Source: an uncultured Candidatus Melainabacteria bacterium (lineage in GTDB: Bacteria; Cyanobacteriota; Vampirovibrionia; Gastranaerophilales; Gastranaerophilaceae). Taken from it: DNA of 64,000 nt. Shown one piece after another: positions 26,340 through 36,880 of the stretch (position 1 is the stretch's first letter; each line of letters starts with the position of its first letter). The stretch covers positions 62,001-126,000 of the forward strand of contig CAKUZD010000003.1 in NCBI GenBank assembly GCA_934718275.1, written 5' to 3'. The notes under the pieces were generated by a model that was not told where the DNA came from, searched no databases, and saw only the letters and a list, made by a program, of their open reading frames with translations. The translations under genes and the position numbers were made by a program.

Positions 26340-27101
26340 ATGAGGAAAGATTTTAATGCATTCACACTTGCTGAAGTTTTAATAACGTTAGGTATAATTG
26401 GTGTTGTTGCAGCGTTAACATTACCGGTTTTGATAGCAAAATATCAACAAAAAGCCGGAATTGTTGGTTTTAAAAAGACCATGACTGTTCTAAACCAAGC
26501 AGCAGCTAAAACGGTAGTTGATTTAGGTTATATTCCGGAATGTTATAAATGGCTAAAAAGTCCTTATCCAACTATGGATAATTGTATTAGTACAAATGCT
26601 ATTGGTGCTTGTACTGGGTGGGGAGATAGTGATGGAAATCCAAGACCTTCTGATTACGCTGGAAGAAAAACTGAATGTGAGGTATTTGCAGATCAATTTT
26701 TCAAAAATTTGAAAGTAATTAAAAATTGTGGTAGAGCGTATTATGATGGATGTACTGTTGCTTATAAAGGTTCTGATACATTGAAAAAGGAAAATGACGA
26801 CAGTTTGTCAGATAATGACTTGTTAATAGCAACTGCCGGAGATGCTGGTTTGAGAGCTGAGAATTTAAAAAGAAGGCCGGCAGTAGTGTTAGAAGATGGT
26901 CAAATTATTCTAGGATATAGAACAGATCCGCGTGAATTAATAGTTGATGTAAATGGTAAGCGTGGTCCTAACAAATGGGGGTATGATATATTCAGAATTC
27001 AATTAAAAGGAGGACCGGAAAAAGGGCTTTTCTATATGCCATTGGATATTATGCCTCTTGAAAAAGGTGGGCTTATGCCAAGTAAAGCTCTATTAAAATA
27101 A
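26340..27101 (+). CDS. Pseudopilin-like protein with prepilin signal
   Basis: 253 residues from ATG 26340 behind AGAGGAG; an upstream TTG in frame has no such site. The leader MRKDFNA is followed by FTLAEVLITLGIIGVVAALTLPVLI with Ala at -1 and Glu at +5. The globular part has many Cys (about eight), suggesting disulfides after export. It ends with IVDVNGKRGPNKWGYDIF, the shared C-terminal motif. It is monocistronic and divergent from a small HTH gene, with a near-consensus promoter. Role inferred as minor pilin or pseudopilin. Confidence 0.85.
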   Translation: MRKDFNAFTLAEVLITLGIIGVVAALTLPVLIAKYQQKAGIVGFKKTMTVLNQAAAKTVVDLGYIPECYKWLKSPYPTMDNCISTNAIGACTGWGDSDGNPRPSDYAGRKTECEVFADQFFKNLKVIKNCGRAYYDGCTVAYKGSDTLKKENDDSLSDNDLLIATAGDAGLRAENLKRRPAVVLEDGQIILGYRTDPRELIVDVNGKRGPNKWGYDIFRIQLKGGPEKGLFYMPLDIMPLEKGGLMPSKALLK

Positions 27102-27157
27102 TTTAAATATTTATATTTTTAGGAATTATTAATACATTTTTATAGTAAAATATTTAT

Positions 27158-28552
27158 ATGGATATTTTGGAAGTAAAAAATCTTTGGAGCGAAATAAAAG
27201 AAGAATTAAAAAATACATTACCCGCTCCTGCTTTTCAGATGTGGTTGGAGGCTTTAGAACCTGCTGATTATGATGGTAATATGTTCTTCTTATGTGCTGT
27301 TCATGCTCTTGCTCCACAGGTTATTCGAGCAAATTATGATAGTCAGATTTTGGCAGCGTTAAAAAAAGTTTTGGGAAAAGATGTGAGCTATCAAGTTACG
27401 TTTGATTCTGAACTTGCTGATAAGTACCAAAAAGAAAAGAAAAAAGAGCTGCAAAAGGCAAGGCGTTCGCTTCCTGAAACAGAAGAAAGTAAGATTATTG
27501 ATAATCTTGCACAAATGCAGTCTTCTGCAAATCTTAATTTGAAATACAAATTTTCAAATTTTGTTGTAGGAGAAAATAGTAGATTTGCACATGCAGCAGC
27601 TTTTGCAGTTGCCCAAAATCCCGCAAAAAAATATAATCCGTTATTTATTTATGGAGCGTCCGGTTTAGGAAAAACACACCTTATGCAAGCAATTGGGCAT
27701 TATGTTATTTTTAATAAGCCGAAATTAAAAGTTAAATATATTAAAACGGAAGAATATGCAAACGAATTAATCAAGAATATTCAGTTAGGCGGTAACGATA
27801 GAAATTCAAGAATGGAAAAATTCAGGCAGAAATATCGAAATGTTGATGTTTTGCTTATTGATGATATCCAGTTCGTTGAAAGTAAAACTAGAACAATGGA
27901 AGAAATTTTTCATACATTCGATAGTCTTCTTAACAAAAACAAACAAGTCGTAATAACTTCTGACAGATTACCGAAAGATATTCCAACACTTCCTGACAGG
28001 TTGCGGACACGTTTTGAAATGGGGTTGATGGTTGATATTACTCCACCTGACTTTGAAACTCGTGTTGCAATATTAGCAAATTTGGCAGAACAAGCCGGTC
28101 TGAAAGTAGGCTTTGATGTTTTGGAATATATAACTAAAAATTTTGTAAATAATGTAAGGGAATTAGAGGGGGCTTTTAATAAGGTAAGTGCCTACGCTGA
28201 TATTGAAAAAACAGATATTACATTAGAATTTGCAAAAAAAGTTTTAAATTGTGAGCAAATAAAAGATGAGCTGACGATTGAAAAAGTTGCTCGTGCAGTT
28301 GGCGATTACTATGGTGTTTCTATGAAAGATTTTTTGAGTTCTGCAAGAAATCAACGAGTTTCTTCAGCACGCCATGTAGCTATTTATATGTCAAGAGAAT
28401 TGACTGAAAAAAGTTTTGAGAGTATTGCCGATTTTTTCCATAAAAAGCATACAACAATGCTGTATTCTTATGAAAAAATTAAAGGTGAATTAAAAACAAA
28501 TAAAGAGTTGGAAAATTCTATCTATGAAATAAGACGAAATATAGAGCAATAG
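27158..28552 (+). CDS. dnaA: Chromosomal replication initiator protein DnaA
   Basis: 464 residues. Domain I: LWSEIKEELKNTLPAPAFQMWLEALEP. AAA+ domain: NPLFIYGASGLGKTHLMQAI (Walker A at residues 166-173), LLIDDIQF (Walker B), the sensor region TSDRLPKDIPTLPDRLRTRFEMGLM. Domain IV: SSARHVAIYMSRELT...FFHKKHTTMLYSYEKI, where the usual FGGRDHTT is altered to FHKKHTT. It is not followed by dnaN but by ruvA, as in cyanobacteria where dnaA is often unlinked from the origin. I see no cluster of DnaA boxes nearby. Confidence 0.96.
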   Translation: MDILEVKNLWSEIKEELKNTLPAPAFQMWLEALEPADYDGNMFFLCAVHALAPQVIRANYDSQILAALKKVLGKDVSYQVTFDSELADKYQKEKKKELQKARRSLPETEESKIIDNLAQMQSSANLNLKYKFSNFVVGENSRFAHAAAFAVAQNPAKKYNPLFIYGASGLGKTHLMQAIGHYVIFNKPKLKVKYIKTEEYANELIKNIQLGGNDRNSRMEKFRQKYRNVDVLLIDDIQFVESKTRTMEEIFHTFDSLLNKNKQVVITSDRLPKDIPTLPDRLRTRFEMGLMVDITPPDFETRVAILANLAEQAGLKVGFDVLEYITKNFVNNVRELEGAFNKVSAYADIEKTDITLEFAKKVLNCEQIKDELTIEKVARAVGDYYGVSMKDFLSSARNQRVSSARHVAIYMSRELTEKSFESIADFFHKKHTTMLYSYEKIKGELKTNKELENSIYEIRRNIEQ

Positions 28553-28580
28553 TCAGTATTATTTAAGAAAGAGAAAAGTT

Positions 28581-29198
28581 ATGTATGATTATATAAAAGG
28601 TATTTTGGCAAGTAAAACAAATTCTGCAAAGGGAACATATATAACGGTTGAGACAGCAGGAATAGGTTATCTTTTAGAGGTTACAACAAGAGATTTTAAT
28701 GAAGTTTCTGAAGAAGAAGTGAAGATTTATACGGTTCTCTTACACAGGGAAGATAAAATGAGTCTTTGTGGCTTTTTGCACAAAGAAGATAGGGATATAT
28801 TTAATATCTTAACATCTGTTTCCGGAGTTGGAGCAAAAATGGCATTAACTTTGTTAGATGAATTTGAATCTTCTGAGTTGATAGGTTTTGTTATAGACGG
28901 AAATTATAAAGAAATTACCAGAGCTAAAGGTGTTGGGCCAAAATTAGCTCAAAAAATTATTTTAGAATTAAAAGATAAATTGATGAATTACCAAACCAAG
29001 GAGCCTATAAAGATTTCCTCGATTACACCTCAAAAAATTGATAATCAATCTGTTGAAGATGCTCAAATGGTTCTCGTTTCTTTAGGTTATGAACGAAATG
29101 AAATTCAAAACGCAATAACAAAAGCTGTTGCAATTTTAAATGACAAGGCTTCTGCAGAAGAAATCTTGAAAGAATCTCTAAAGATTTTATCAGTTTAA
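28581..29198 (+). CDS. ruvA: Holliday junction DNA helicase subunit RuvA
   Basis: 205 residues: OB-fold start MYDYIKGILASK, the first HhH region ILTSVSGVGAKMALTLL, the second RAKGVGPKLAQKIILELKDKL, and a flexible linker before the C-terminal domain VSLGYERNEIQNAI. RuvA tetramers bind Holliday junctions and load RuvB. The gene is 28 bases after dnaA and probably cotranscribed. RuvB and RuvC are not in the window. Confidence 0.95.
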   Translation: MYDYIKGILASKTNSAKGTYITVETAGIGYLLEVTTRDFNEVSEEEVKIYTVLLHREDKMSLCGFLHKEDRDIFNILTSVSGVGAKMALTLLDEFESSELIGFVIDGNYKEITRAKGVGPKLAQKIILELKDKLMNYQTKEPIKISSITPQKIDNQSVEDAQMVLVSLGYERNEIQNAITKAVAILNDKASAEEILKESLKILSV

Positions 29199-30194
29199 TT
29201 ATAAAATCAAAGCAACAAAGGCAGCGGCAACCATAGCCGGCCCGAATGGCATATAGGTTCTGTTTTCCGGATTTTCTCTTAATCCTTTAAATATAAGAAC
29301 GCAAGAAGCTATTCCAAGTGCGGCCAGGATTAATGCTCCTATTATGTATAATACAATATTGTCAACCGTTATTATTCTAAAATGTTGTAATGAATAAAAG
29401 CCTATTGCGTATATACTGAATATTGCAAATGAAATTAGGGTTTTAAAATCTTTATTTTGTACTAAACCTTTTATGAAAATTGGTAAAAATAGCACAACTT
29501 GGATTAAAACAGACAAAGCAAGAACAGCTAATAAGGTTCTCCATCCGAATAATGCTCCCAAACCTGCTGCAATAAAAGTATCTCCTTCTCCAAAAGCTCT
29601 TGTGCCGGCAACTAAATATCCTGCTCTTGCACAAATTTCTAAAATAAGAGCTCCTTCTACAGCGCCAAGAATAGCCATTGACAATGGATTGTTTAAAAGA
29701 ATGTACTTTGTGAATTCAAATGGAGTTCCGGTATTATGCATTTGATAAACGGCAGTTGCAGTAACTAATAATGCATATAAAAGCCCAAATCCGAGCAAGG
29801 TATATGTGTGAACATCATAAACAACTTTCTCTTTAATGTCTGTTCCTGCAATAACGATTAATAGTGCTGCAAAAATCCAGGCAAATAATGTATCAAAACT
29901 TACTCCGAATTTCATGAATAACAATGTAAAAATAATACCTGTAATGAGTTCAATAATGGGATATTGTATGCTAATAGGTTTTTTGCAAAAAGCACATTTG
30001 CCACGTAAACAAATATAAGAAACAACCGGTATGTTGTGCCACCATTTTAATGGGGTTTGGCATTTCGGGCATTTTGATGCAGGGAAAACTATTGATTCTT
30101 CCGATAATGTTCTTAATATTACAACATTTAAAAAACTTCCGATACAAAGTCCTGTAATAAATACCAATGCAAGTATTGTAATAAGCGCTCCCAT
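29199..30194 (-). CDS. pilD: Prepilin leader peptidase (A24, PilD/GspO type)
   Basis: 331 residues, polytopic with about eight membrane helices. The zinc-like cytoplasmic loop has two Cys pairs (C42-x-x-C45 and C67-x-x-C70). The catalytic aspartates are seen in AGTDIKEK (D119) and FGEGDTF (D205), as expected for aspartyl prepilin peptidases that cleave and N-methylate prepilins. An extended C-terminal membrane part is present. It probably processes the four AFTLAE proteins in this window. It is convergent with ruvA with no gap and downstream of a SigF-type sigma gene on the same strand. Confidence 0.93.
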   Translation of the reverse strand: MGALITILALVFITGLCIGSFLNVVILRTLSEESIVFPASKCPKCQTPLKWWHNIPVVSYICLRGKCAFCKKPISIQYPIIELITGIIFTLLFMKFGVSFDTLFAWIFAALLIVIAGTDIKEKVVYDVHTYTLLGFGLLYALLVTATAVYQMHNTGTPFEFTKYILLNNPLSMAILGAVEGALILEICARAGYLVAGTRAFGEGDTFIAAGLGALFGWRTLLAVLALSVLIQVVLFLPIFIKGLVQNKDFKTLISFAIFSIYAIGFYSLQHFRIITVDNIVLYIIGALILAALGIASCVLIFKGLRENPENRTYMPFGPAMVAAAFVALIL

Positions 30195-30214
30195 TTTATG
30201 TCTCCTTTGATATT

Positions 30215-31027
30215 TTACTTTTCGTCTTTTGTTTTTATAATTTCATACATTTTGTTTAAAGCCTTTTTTAAACGTCTTGAAACTTGCATCTGAGAAATGT
30301 GTATTTTTTCTGAAATTTCTCGCTGATTTAAATCTTGGTAGTAACACATTTCAACTATTTGTTGCAAGTCTTTAGGCAATTTTTTTATAGCTTCAGCAAG
30401 CATAATTTTATTTTCATAAGAATTCATGAATTCCTGATAATCGCCTGCCGGAATTTTATCAATTAAAGTCAAATCATCATCATCCACCGTTGATATAGCT
30501 TGGTCTAAGGATAACGTACTTTTGCAAAGTTCGATTTCCATAACTTCATGGATTTTTTTTACGGTAACTCCGACAATGTCAGCAATTTGTTCTTCAGTCG
30601 GTTCTTCAAAACCTTTTTCTTTAAGAGTTTTTACCGCAGAACTTATTTTGAATACAAGTTCTTGCAATTCCCTTGGAGCTTTAATTATAGATGCTTTATC
30701 ACGTAAGTAATGCTTAATTTCTCCTCTAATGAAATAAGAAGCATAGGTTTTAAATCTTGTATTTTTGTCAGGTTTAAAAAATTCAATAGCTTTAATTAAA
30801 CCTATTGAGCCTACTTGGACAAGATCCTCATTTGAAATACCGGATTGTGCAGAGATATTACCAGCAATTTTCTTTACAAGTTGCATTCCGCTTTCTACAA
30901 TATTTAAATGAAGCATTCTTTTTTTCTTCTCGTCTTTGCAACTGATATATGCAAAAAGCAAGTCATCTATGTTTTCGTTTGTGTTATTTTTGTTTTCTAA
31001 CAAATTCTTGTCCATTATGAATAACAT
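30215..31027 (-). CDS. SigF/SigB/FliA-type (group 3) sigma factor
   Basis: About 266-270 residues with sigma regions 2 (DLVQVGSIGLIKAIEFF, RFKTYASYFIRGEIKHYLRDK), 3 (APRELQELVFKISSAVKTLKEKG...TEEQIADIVGVT) and 4 (LPKDLQQIVEMCYYQDLNQREISEKIHISQMQVSRRLKKAL). In cyanobacteria the SigF group governs pilus genes, and FliA relatives govern flagella; the position next to the prepilin peptidase is suggestive. The start is ambiguous: the first ATG (codon ending 31027) overlaps a minus-strand TATAAT, and the next ATG (codon ending 31015) is an alternative. Neither has a ribosome-binding site, so a near-leaderless mRNA is possible. Confidence 0.9.
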   Translation of the reverse strand: MLFIMDKNLLENKNNTNENIDDLLFAYISCKDEKKKRMLHLNIVESGMQLVKKIAGNISAQSGISNEDLVQVGSIGLIKAIEFFKPDKNTRFKTYASYFIRGEIKHYLRDKASIIKAPRELQELVFKISSAVKTLKEKGFEEPTEEQIADIVGVTVKKIHEVMEIELCKSTLSLDQAISTVDDDDLTLIDKIPAGDYQEFMNSYENKIMLAEAIKKLPKDLQQIVEMCYYQDLNQREISEKIHISQMQVSRRLKKALNKMYEIIKTKDEK

Positions 31028-31078
31028 TATAGCATAATAATTTTATTTTCAAAATCATTAAATATATGTAAATAATGT

Positions 31079-31106
31079 TTGGCATAATAAATTTTTGTGA
31101 TACTAT
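31079..31106 (+). promoter_or_regulatory. Promoter of gatC
   Basis: TTGGCA (31079-31084) and TACTAT (31101-31106) are spaced by 16 bases, about 20 bases before the gatC ribosome-binding site. Confidence 0.45.
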
Positions 31107-31132
31107 TGAAATTAGTAAAATGGAGTAGAAAA

Positions 31133-31414
31133 ATGATTACAATAAAAGATGTTGAGCATGTTGCAAAATTAGCAAGATTAGAGTTAACTGAAGAAGAAAA
31201 AGAACTTTATACAAAACAACTTGGAGATGTTTTAAAGTATGTTGACCAAATGAATGAAGTTGATACTTCAAATGTTAAGCCGATGACTCAGGTAATAGAT
31301 TTTTGCAACGTAATGAGAGAGGACAAAGTTGTTCAAGAAATCGACAAAGAAGCTTTGATGGCAAATGCTCCTGAAGTTGAAGGTGATTTCTTTAAAGTTC
31401 CAAAGATTAATTAA
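31133..31414 (+). CDS. gatC: Asp-tRNA(Asn)/Glu-tRNA(Gln) amidotransferase subunit C
   Basis: 93 residues from ATG 31133 with GGAG upstream; a longer upstream reading is unsupported. It contains the family blocks VEHVAKLARLELTEEE, QLGDVLKYVDQMNEVDTSNVKP and MREDKVV. GatC stabilises GatA in the amidotransferase that makes Gln-tRNA(Gln), and so implies the indirect pathway. GatA and GatB are not adjacent. Confidence 0.93.
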   Translation: MITIKDVEHVAKLARLELTEEEKELYTKQLGDVLKYVDQMNEVDTSNVKPMTQVIDFCNVMREDKVVQEIDKEALMANAPEVEGDFFKVPKIN

Positions 31415-31462
31415 ATTTATAATTAATTATTGTTTAAACTTTTTCTAACTTAAAAAGGTTAG

Positions 31463-33106
<1,644 letters not shown>

Positions 33107-33110
33107 AGGG

Positions 33111-33139
33111 TTGAAATAGTTATAAAAACTTGTTATAAT
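33111..33139 (+). promoter_or_regulatory. Promoter of the G-tract pseudopilin
   Basis: TTGAAA (33111-33116), 17 bases, TATAAT (33134-33139). A start near 33146 would give a leader of about 25 bases with GAGAGG before ATG 33172, which supports that ATG as the true start. Confidence 0.7.
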
Positions 33140-33171
33140 GGATTTCGTATAATAAAAAAAGAGAGGATTTT

Positions 33172-33971
33172 ATGAAGAATAATGAATTAGAGTTTGTTTT
33201 CGGGGGGGGGGCAATCACTGTATAACCTCTCATAATAATGGTTTTAGGCAGTTTGGAATGCAAAGACAACACTTGTTTTTGCGTTATAAAGAGCGTAAAT
33301 ATGCATTTACATTAGCGGAAGTTTTGATAACATTAGGTATTATTGGTGTTGTTGCAGCATTGACATTACCAACATTAATTGCAAATAAAAGGGCAAAAGA
33401 ACTTGAAGTTGCATTAAAAAAGAATGCTTCTATTTTACAGCAGGCAGTAATGATGATAAATTTGGAAGATGGAGAAGATTTGTCTCATACTGTTGTTAAT
33501 TCGGGAATACGAACTTTAAAGAATAAATTAAAACCTCATTTGAATGTGCTAAAAGATTGTGGATATGGTACAGATATTTCTGCTTGTGTCGAAAATCCCG
33601 CGTTTGTGGCTGATGCTAAAAATGTCTATAAAACTTATAACAAGGCGACTACAGCAAGTAATAATACATTAGATGACGGCCAGTTGTTATTGGCAGATGG
33701 TGCACTAATTTTTATTGAAGAATCCGGTGGATCTTTTAATATGTTTATTTCCGTTGATGTAAATGGATATCAAAAAGGTCCGAATTTGTGGGGACATGAT
33801 TTATTTACTTTTGAAATAACTCGTGATGGAAAATTTCTTCCAATGGGAGCTGTTGGTACTTCTACTACTGCTAATATTTATTGTTCTAAAACTTCTACTA
33901 ATAGTATGAACGGTATGGCATGTACTTATAAAGCTTTAACCGACCCAAATTATTTCAAACAATTACCATAG
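33172..33971 (+). CDS. Pseudopilin-like protein whose N-terminus is out of frame across a G10 tract
   Basis: ATG 33172 has a good ribosome-binding site (GAGAGG) and promoter, but reads MKNNELEFVFGGGAITV and stops at 33225. The pseudopilin itself is in another frame, open from before the tract. If one G is added the two fuse into a 266-residue protein: MKNNELEFVFGGGG, then NHCITSHNNGF, then AFTLAEVLITLGIIGVVAA (cleavage after about residue 45). Without a shift, translation could begin only at ATG 33258, which has just GGA next to it. The body ends with SVDVNGYQKGPNLWGHDLF. This is either an OFF phase, a programmed -1 shift, or an error in the homopolymer length. Confidence 0.75.
33202..33211 (+). 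repeat. Homopolymeric G10 tract in the pseudopilin leader
   Basis: Ten consecutive G residues in a low-GC genome, within the coding leader. Eight, eleven or fourteen G would put the initiating ATG in frame with the pilin; the ten present do not. Confidence 0.9.
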
Positions 33972-34058
33972 CCGGAATTTTACTTAGTTAATCCTCTTGA
34001 CTATATTTTTTGTTACGTGTATCGTTGTTATACGAGAGATTTTGGGGAGAAATTTAAT

Positions 34059-35444
34059 ATGGAAGAAAACAATGTTTTAAAGAAGTTTACTACTGCTCAG
34101 TTTTTGAACTTTGCTTTAGGTTTTTTTGGATTGCAATTTGCTTGGCAAATGAGAATAATTTTATCAGGCCCTGTTACTGAGGGCTTAGGAGCTTCTCCGT
34201 TTATATATGGGCTTATATGGCTTGCAGGACCTTTTACCGGAATGGTCGTGCAACCGTTAGTTGGTGCATTGAGTGATAAGACCGTTTCTCCGTTGGGTAG
34301 ACGCCGTCCTTATTTGTTAGGCGGAGCATTGTTGGCTTCTTTAGCTTTGTGGATTTTTCCTAATTCTGCCGGAGTTGCGGAATTTTTACATAGGATTACA
34401 GGTTTGAATTTACCTCCACTTACGGCGTTGCTTATTGCCGCAATAATGATTTGGGTAATTGATGCTTGTGTAAATGTGGCTCAAGGTCCTTATAGAGCAT
34501 TAATTCCTGATGTTGTTCCTGAAGAACAATACTCTATTGCAAATTCTTATATAAGTTTGGCAATTGGGCTTGGCTCTGTAGTTGCGGCCGGAACTGCTCC
34601 ATTTTTAAAGTGGGCTTTTGGATACCAAATGTCTATTCCGGCTCAGTTTATTATGGCGGCTTTGGCTTTTACACTTGGGATGATTTGGACTTGTATCACT
34701 ATTAAAGAAGGTAAAAAGGCTGTTCAACAAGAAAATAAGCAGGAAACGGAACAAGTTAAGTCTCAATCTTTTATTCAATCATTAAAGGATTTCTTTGCTT
34801 TATCTCCTGAAGTATCAAAGATTTGCACAATGCAATTTTTTACTTGGATTGGTACTATGTGTATGATGATTTTCTTTACTCAGTATGCAGTTCATACTAT
34901 TTATTTTGTTCCGGATTTGACTACCGTTTCTGAAGCAACAAAAGAGGCTTATACTATTCCAACCTTAGCAGGTACAAATTTTTCTTCAATTTGTTTTGCG
35001 ATATTTAACTTAATTTGTTTTATTGTTGCTATCCCAATTGGTTTTTTGTCTGCAAAATATACAAATAAAAAAGTTCATATTATTTCAATTATAACAATGA
35101 TATTTGCATATTTGGGAATGTTTTTTGTTAGAGAACCTAAAATGGTAGCTGCTTTTATGGGATTAGCAGGTATTGGTTGGGCAAGTATTTGTGCGTTACC
35201 TTTTGCTATGCTTTCTCAATTTATTAAAAAAGGAACAGAAGGTTCTGTAATGGGAATTTTTAATATCTTTATTGCAGGTCCGCAAGTGTTTGTTTGTACC
35301 TTAGTAGCTTGGATTATTTCAAAATGTTCATTTACTATGGGAGCTGAGCATATTAACTATCATTGGGAATACGCATTTTTAATTGGAGCTGTATGTCTTG
35401 CAGTTGCTGCAGTTATTGCTTCTAGAATTAGAGAAAAGGTTTAG
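34059..35444 (+). CDS. MFS sugar transporter (SLC45/GPH-like)
   Basis: 461 residues from ATG 34059, chosen because GGGGAGAAA precedes it; an upstream ATG lacks a site. It has about twelve membrane helices. FALGFFGLQFAWQMR in helix 1 and IWLAGPFTGMVVQPLVGALSDK...GRRRPY resemble sucrose/alpha-glucoside:proton symporters of the SLC45 type. It probably imports a di- or oligosaccharide. The radical SAM gene follows after two bases. Confidence 0.85.
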   Translation: MEENNVLKKFTTAQFLNFALGFFGLQFAWQMRIILSGPVTEGLGASPFIYGLIWLAGPFTGMVVQPLVGALSDKTVSPLGRRRPYLLGGALLASLALWIFPNSAGVAEFLHRITGLNLPPLTALLIAAIMIWVIDACVNVAQGPYRALIPDVVPEEQYSIANSYISLAIGLGSVVAAGTAPFLKWAFGYQMSIPAQFIMAALAFTLGMIWTCITIKEGKKAVQQENKQETEQVKSQSFIQSLKDFFALSPEVSKICTMQFFTWIGTMCMMIFFTQYAVHTIYFVPDLTTVSEATKEAYTIPTLAGTNFSSICFAIFNLICFIVAIPIGFLSAKYTNKKVHIISIITMIFAYLGMFFVREPKMVAAFMGLAGIGWASICALPFAMLSQFIKKGTEGSVMGIFNIFIAGPQVFVCTLVAWIISKCSFTMGAEHINYHWEYAFLIGAVCLAVAAVIASRIREKV

Positions 35445-35446
35445 TA

Positions 35447-36850
35447 ATGGAAGATTTAAAAAAAAGAATTCTTTTAATATATCCGCCTTCTCCCGTAATG
35501 AATAGAGAAGACAGGTGTCAACAACCGACAAAGGATTTAATAGTAATTCCTCCTTTGCCACCTACGGATTTGATGTATTTGGCATCTATTGCAGAAAAGG
35601 AAGGGCTTAAAGCTAAAATAGAAGATTATAGTCAGAATGGTGATTTTATTCAAGATTTAAAAGAGTTTAGACCTGATTATTTGGTTGTAAATATTGCAAC
35701 TCCGACTTTAGAACATGATTTGGATGCGATAAAGAAAGCTAAGGAATTTAATCCTGAAATCGTTACTATTGCTAAAGGTGCGGCTTTTTTAATGTTAGGA
35801 GAAAAAATCTTAAAAGAACATGCTTTTCTTGATTATGGGATTTTGGGAGAAGCCGAAGAAACATTAAAAGAAATTCTTGAAAAAAAACAACCGTCAGATA
35901 TTTTAGGTATATATTATAGAGAAAACAATGAGGTGAAATTTACAGGTAAACGCCCATTTATTGAAGATTTAGATAACTTACCGTTTCCGGCAAGACATTT
36001 GGTGAATAACGCTATTTACAGACGTCCGGATAATAATAAGGTTCAAGCAACAATAAAAGTAGAGCGTGGTTGTCCGTTTCATTGTTTTTTCTGCCTTGCG
36101 ACTCCTGTTTCAGGCGCAAAAGTTAGACGAAGAAGCGCTCAAAATATTGTTGCAGAAATAAGGGAATGTGTTGAAAAATACAATATAAGAAATTTCCTTT
36201 TTTGGTCAGATATTTTTAACTTGGATAAAGAATGGACTATGAATTTATGTCAGGCTATTATTGATAGTGGACTGAAAATTACGTGGTCTGCTAATACAAG
36301 GGCTGATACCGCTGATTTAGAGATGGCAAAATTGATGTATAAATCGGGGTGTCGTCTTGTTAGTATTGGTGTAGAAAGTGGCTCACAGTATATGCTTGAA
36401 AAAATGGGTAAAAAAATTACCCTTGATGATGTAAGGCGAACTGTAAAAGTTTTTAAGGATGCTAAAATACGCATTTATAACTATTTTGTAATTGGATTGC
36501 CTTGGGAGACTGAAGAAACAATTGAAGATACTATAAAGTTTGCAATAGAACTTGATAGTGATTTTATAAGTTTTTATACGGCAACTCCACTTCCGGGATC
36601 CAGATTTTACGATTATGCTAAAGAGCATAATTTGTTTGACAAGGATACTTCTTTTGAAAATGCATATTTTTATCCATCGGTGAATACTCATACATTGTCT
36701 AAAGACAGAGTTTTTGAATTGCATAAATCTGCAATAAAAAGATTTTATTTAAGACCTGCTTATATATTTAGAATGCTTACACGAATTCGTTCTTTAGCTG
36801 AAGTTAAAAACTATTTTATAGCAGGGATGAATGTTTTATTAAGACGTTAG
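35447..36850 (+). CDS. Cobalamin-binding-type radical SAM protein
   Basis: 467 residues. The N-terminal third is a B12-binding-like Rossmann fold (ILLIYPPSP, DYLVVNIATPTLEHDLDAI, GILGEAEETL). The radical SAM domain has the cluster motif VERGCPFHCFFCLATPV (C-x3-C-x2-C) and GVESGSQYMLEKMGKK. The overall plan matches BchE/HpnJ-type enzymes that modify lipids, porphyrins or other molecules. The conserved cobalamin-His motif DxHxxG is not obvious, so bound B12 is uncertain. It may be co-transcribed with the transporter gene, which overlaps in function unknown. Confidence 0.85.
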   Translation: MEDLKKRILLIYPPSPVMNREDRCQQPTKDLIVIPPLPPTDLMYLASIAEKEGLKAKIEDYSQNGDFIQDLKEFRPDYLVVNIATPTLEHDLDAIKKAKEFNPEIVTIAKGAAFLMLGEKILKEHAFLDYGILGEAEETLKEILEKKQPSDILGIYYRENNEVKFTGKRPFIEDLDNLPFPARHLVNNAIYRRPDNNKVQATIKVERGCPFHCFFCLATPVSGAKVRRRSAQNIVAEIRECVEKYNIRNFLFWSDIFNLDKEWTMNLCQAIIDSGLKITWSANTRADTADLEMAKLMYKSGCRLVSIGVESGSQYMLEKMGKKITLDDVRRTVKVFKDAKIRIYNYFVIGLPWETEETIEDTIKFAIELDSDFISFYTATPLPGSRFYDYAKEHNLFDKDTSFENAYFYPSVNTHTLSKDRVFELHKSAIKRFYLRPAYIFRMLTRIRSLAEVKNYFIAGMNVLLRR

Positions 36851-36880
36851 TATTTTTTTATTTTATCAGGCAGATACTTA

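Noticed and set aside
27102..27157. Replication origin next to dnaA
   Set aside because: Only 56 bases and no DnaA-box-like repeats; the surrounding genes show none either.
33202..33211. G10 tract as a simple assembly error only
   Set aside because: It cannot be excluded from sequence alone, but two independent loci show the same length, the same shared leader and the same required shift, so a biological explanation is kept as the main hypothesis.
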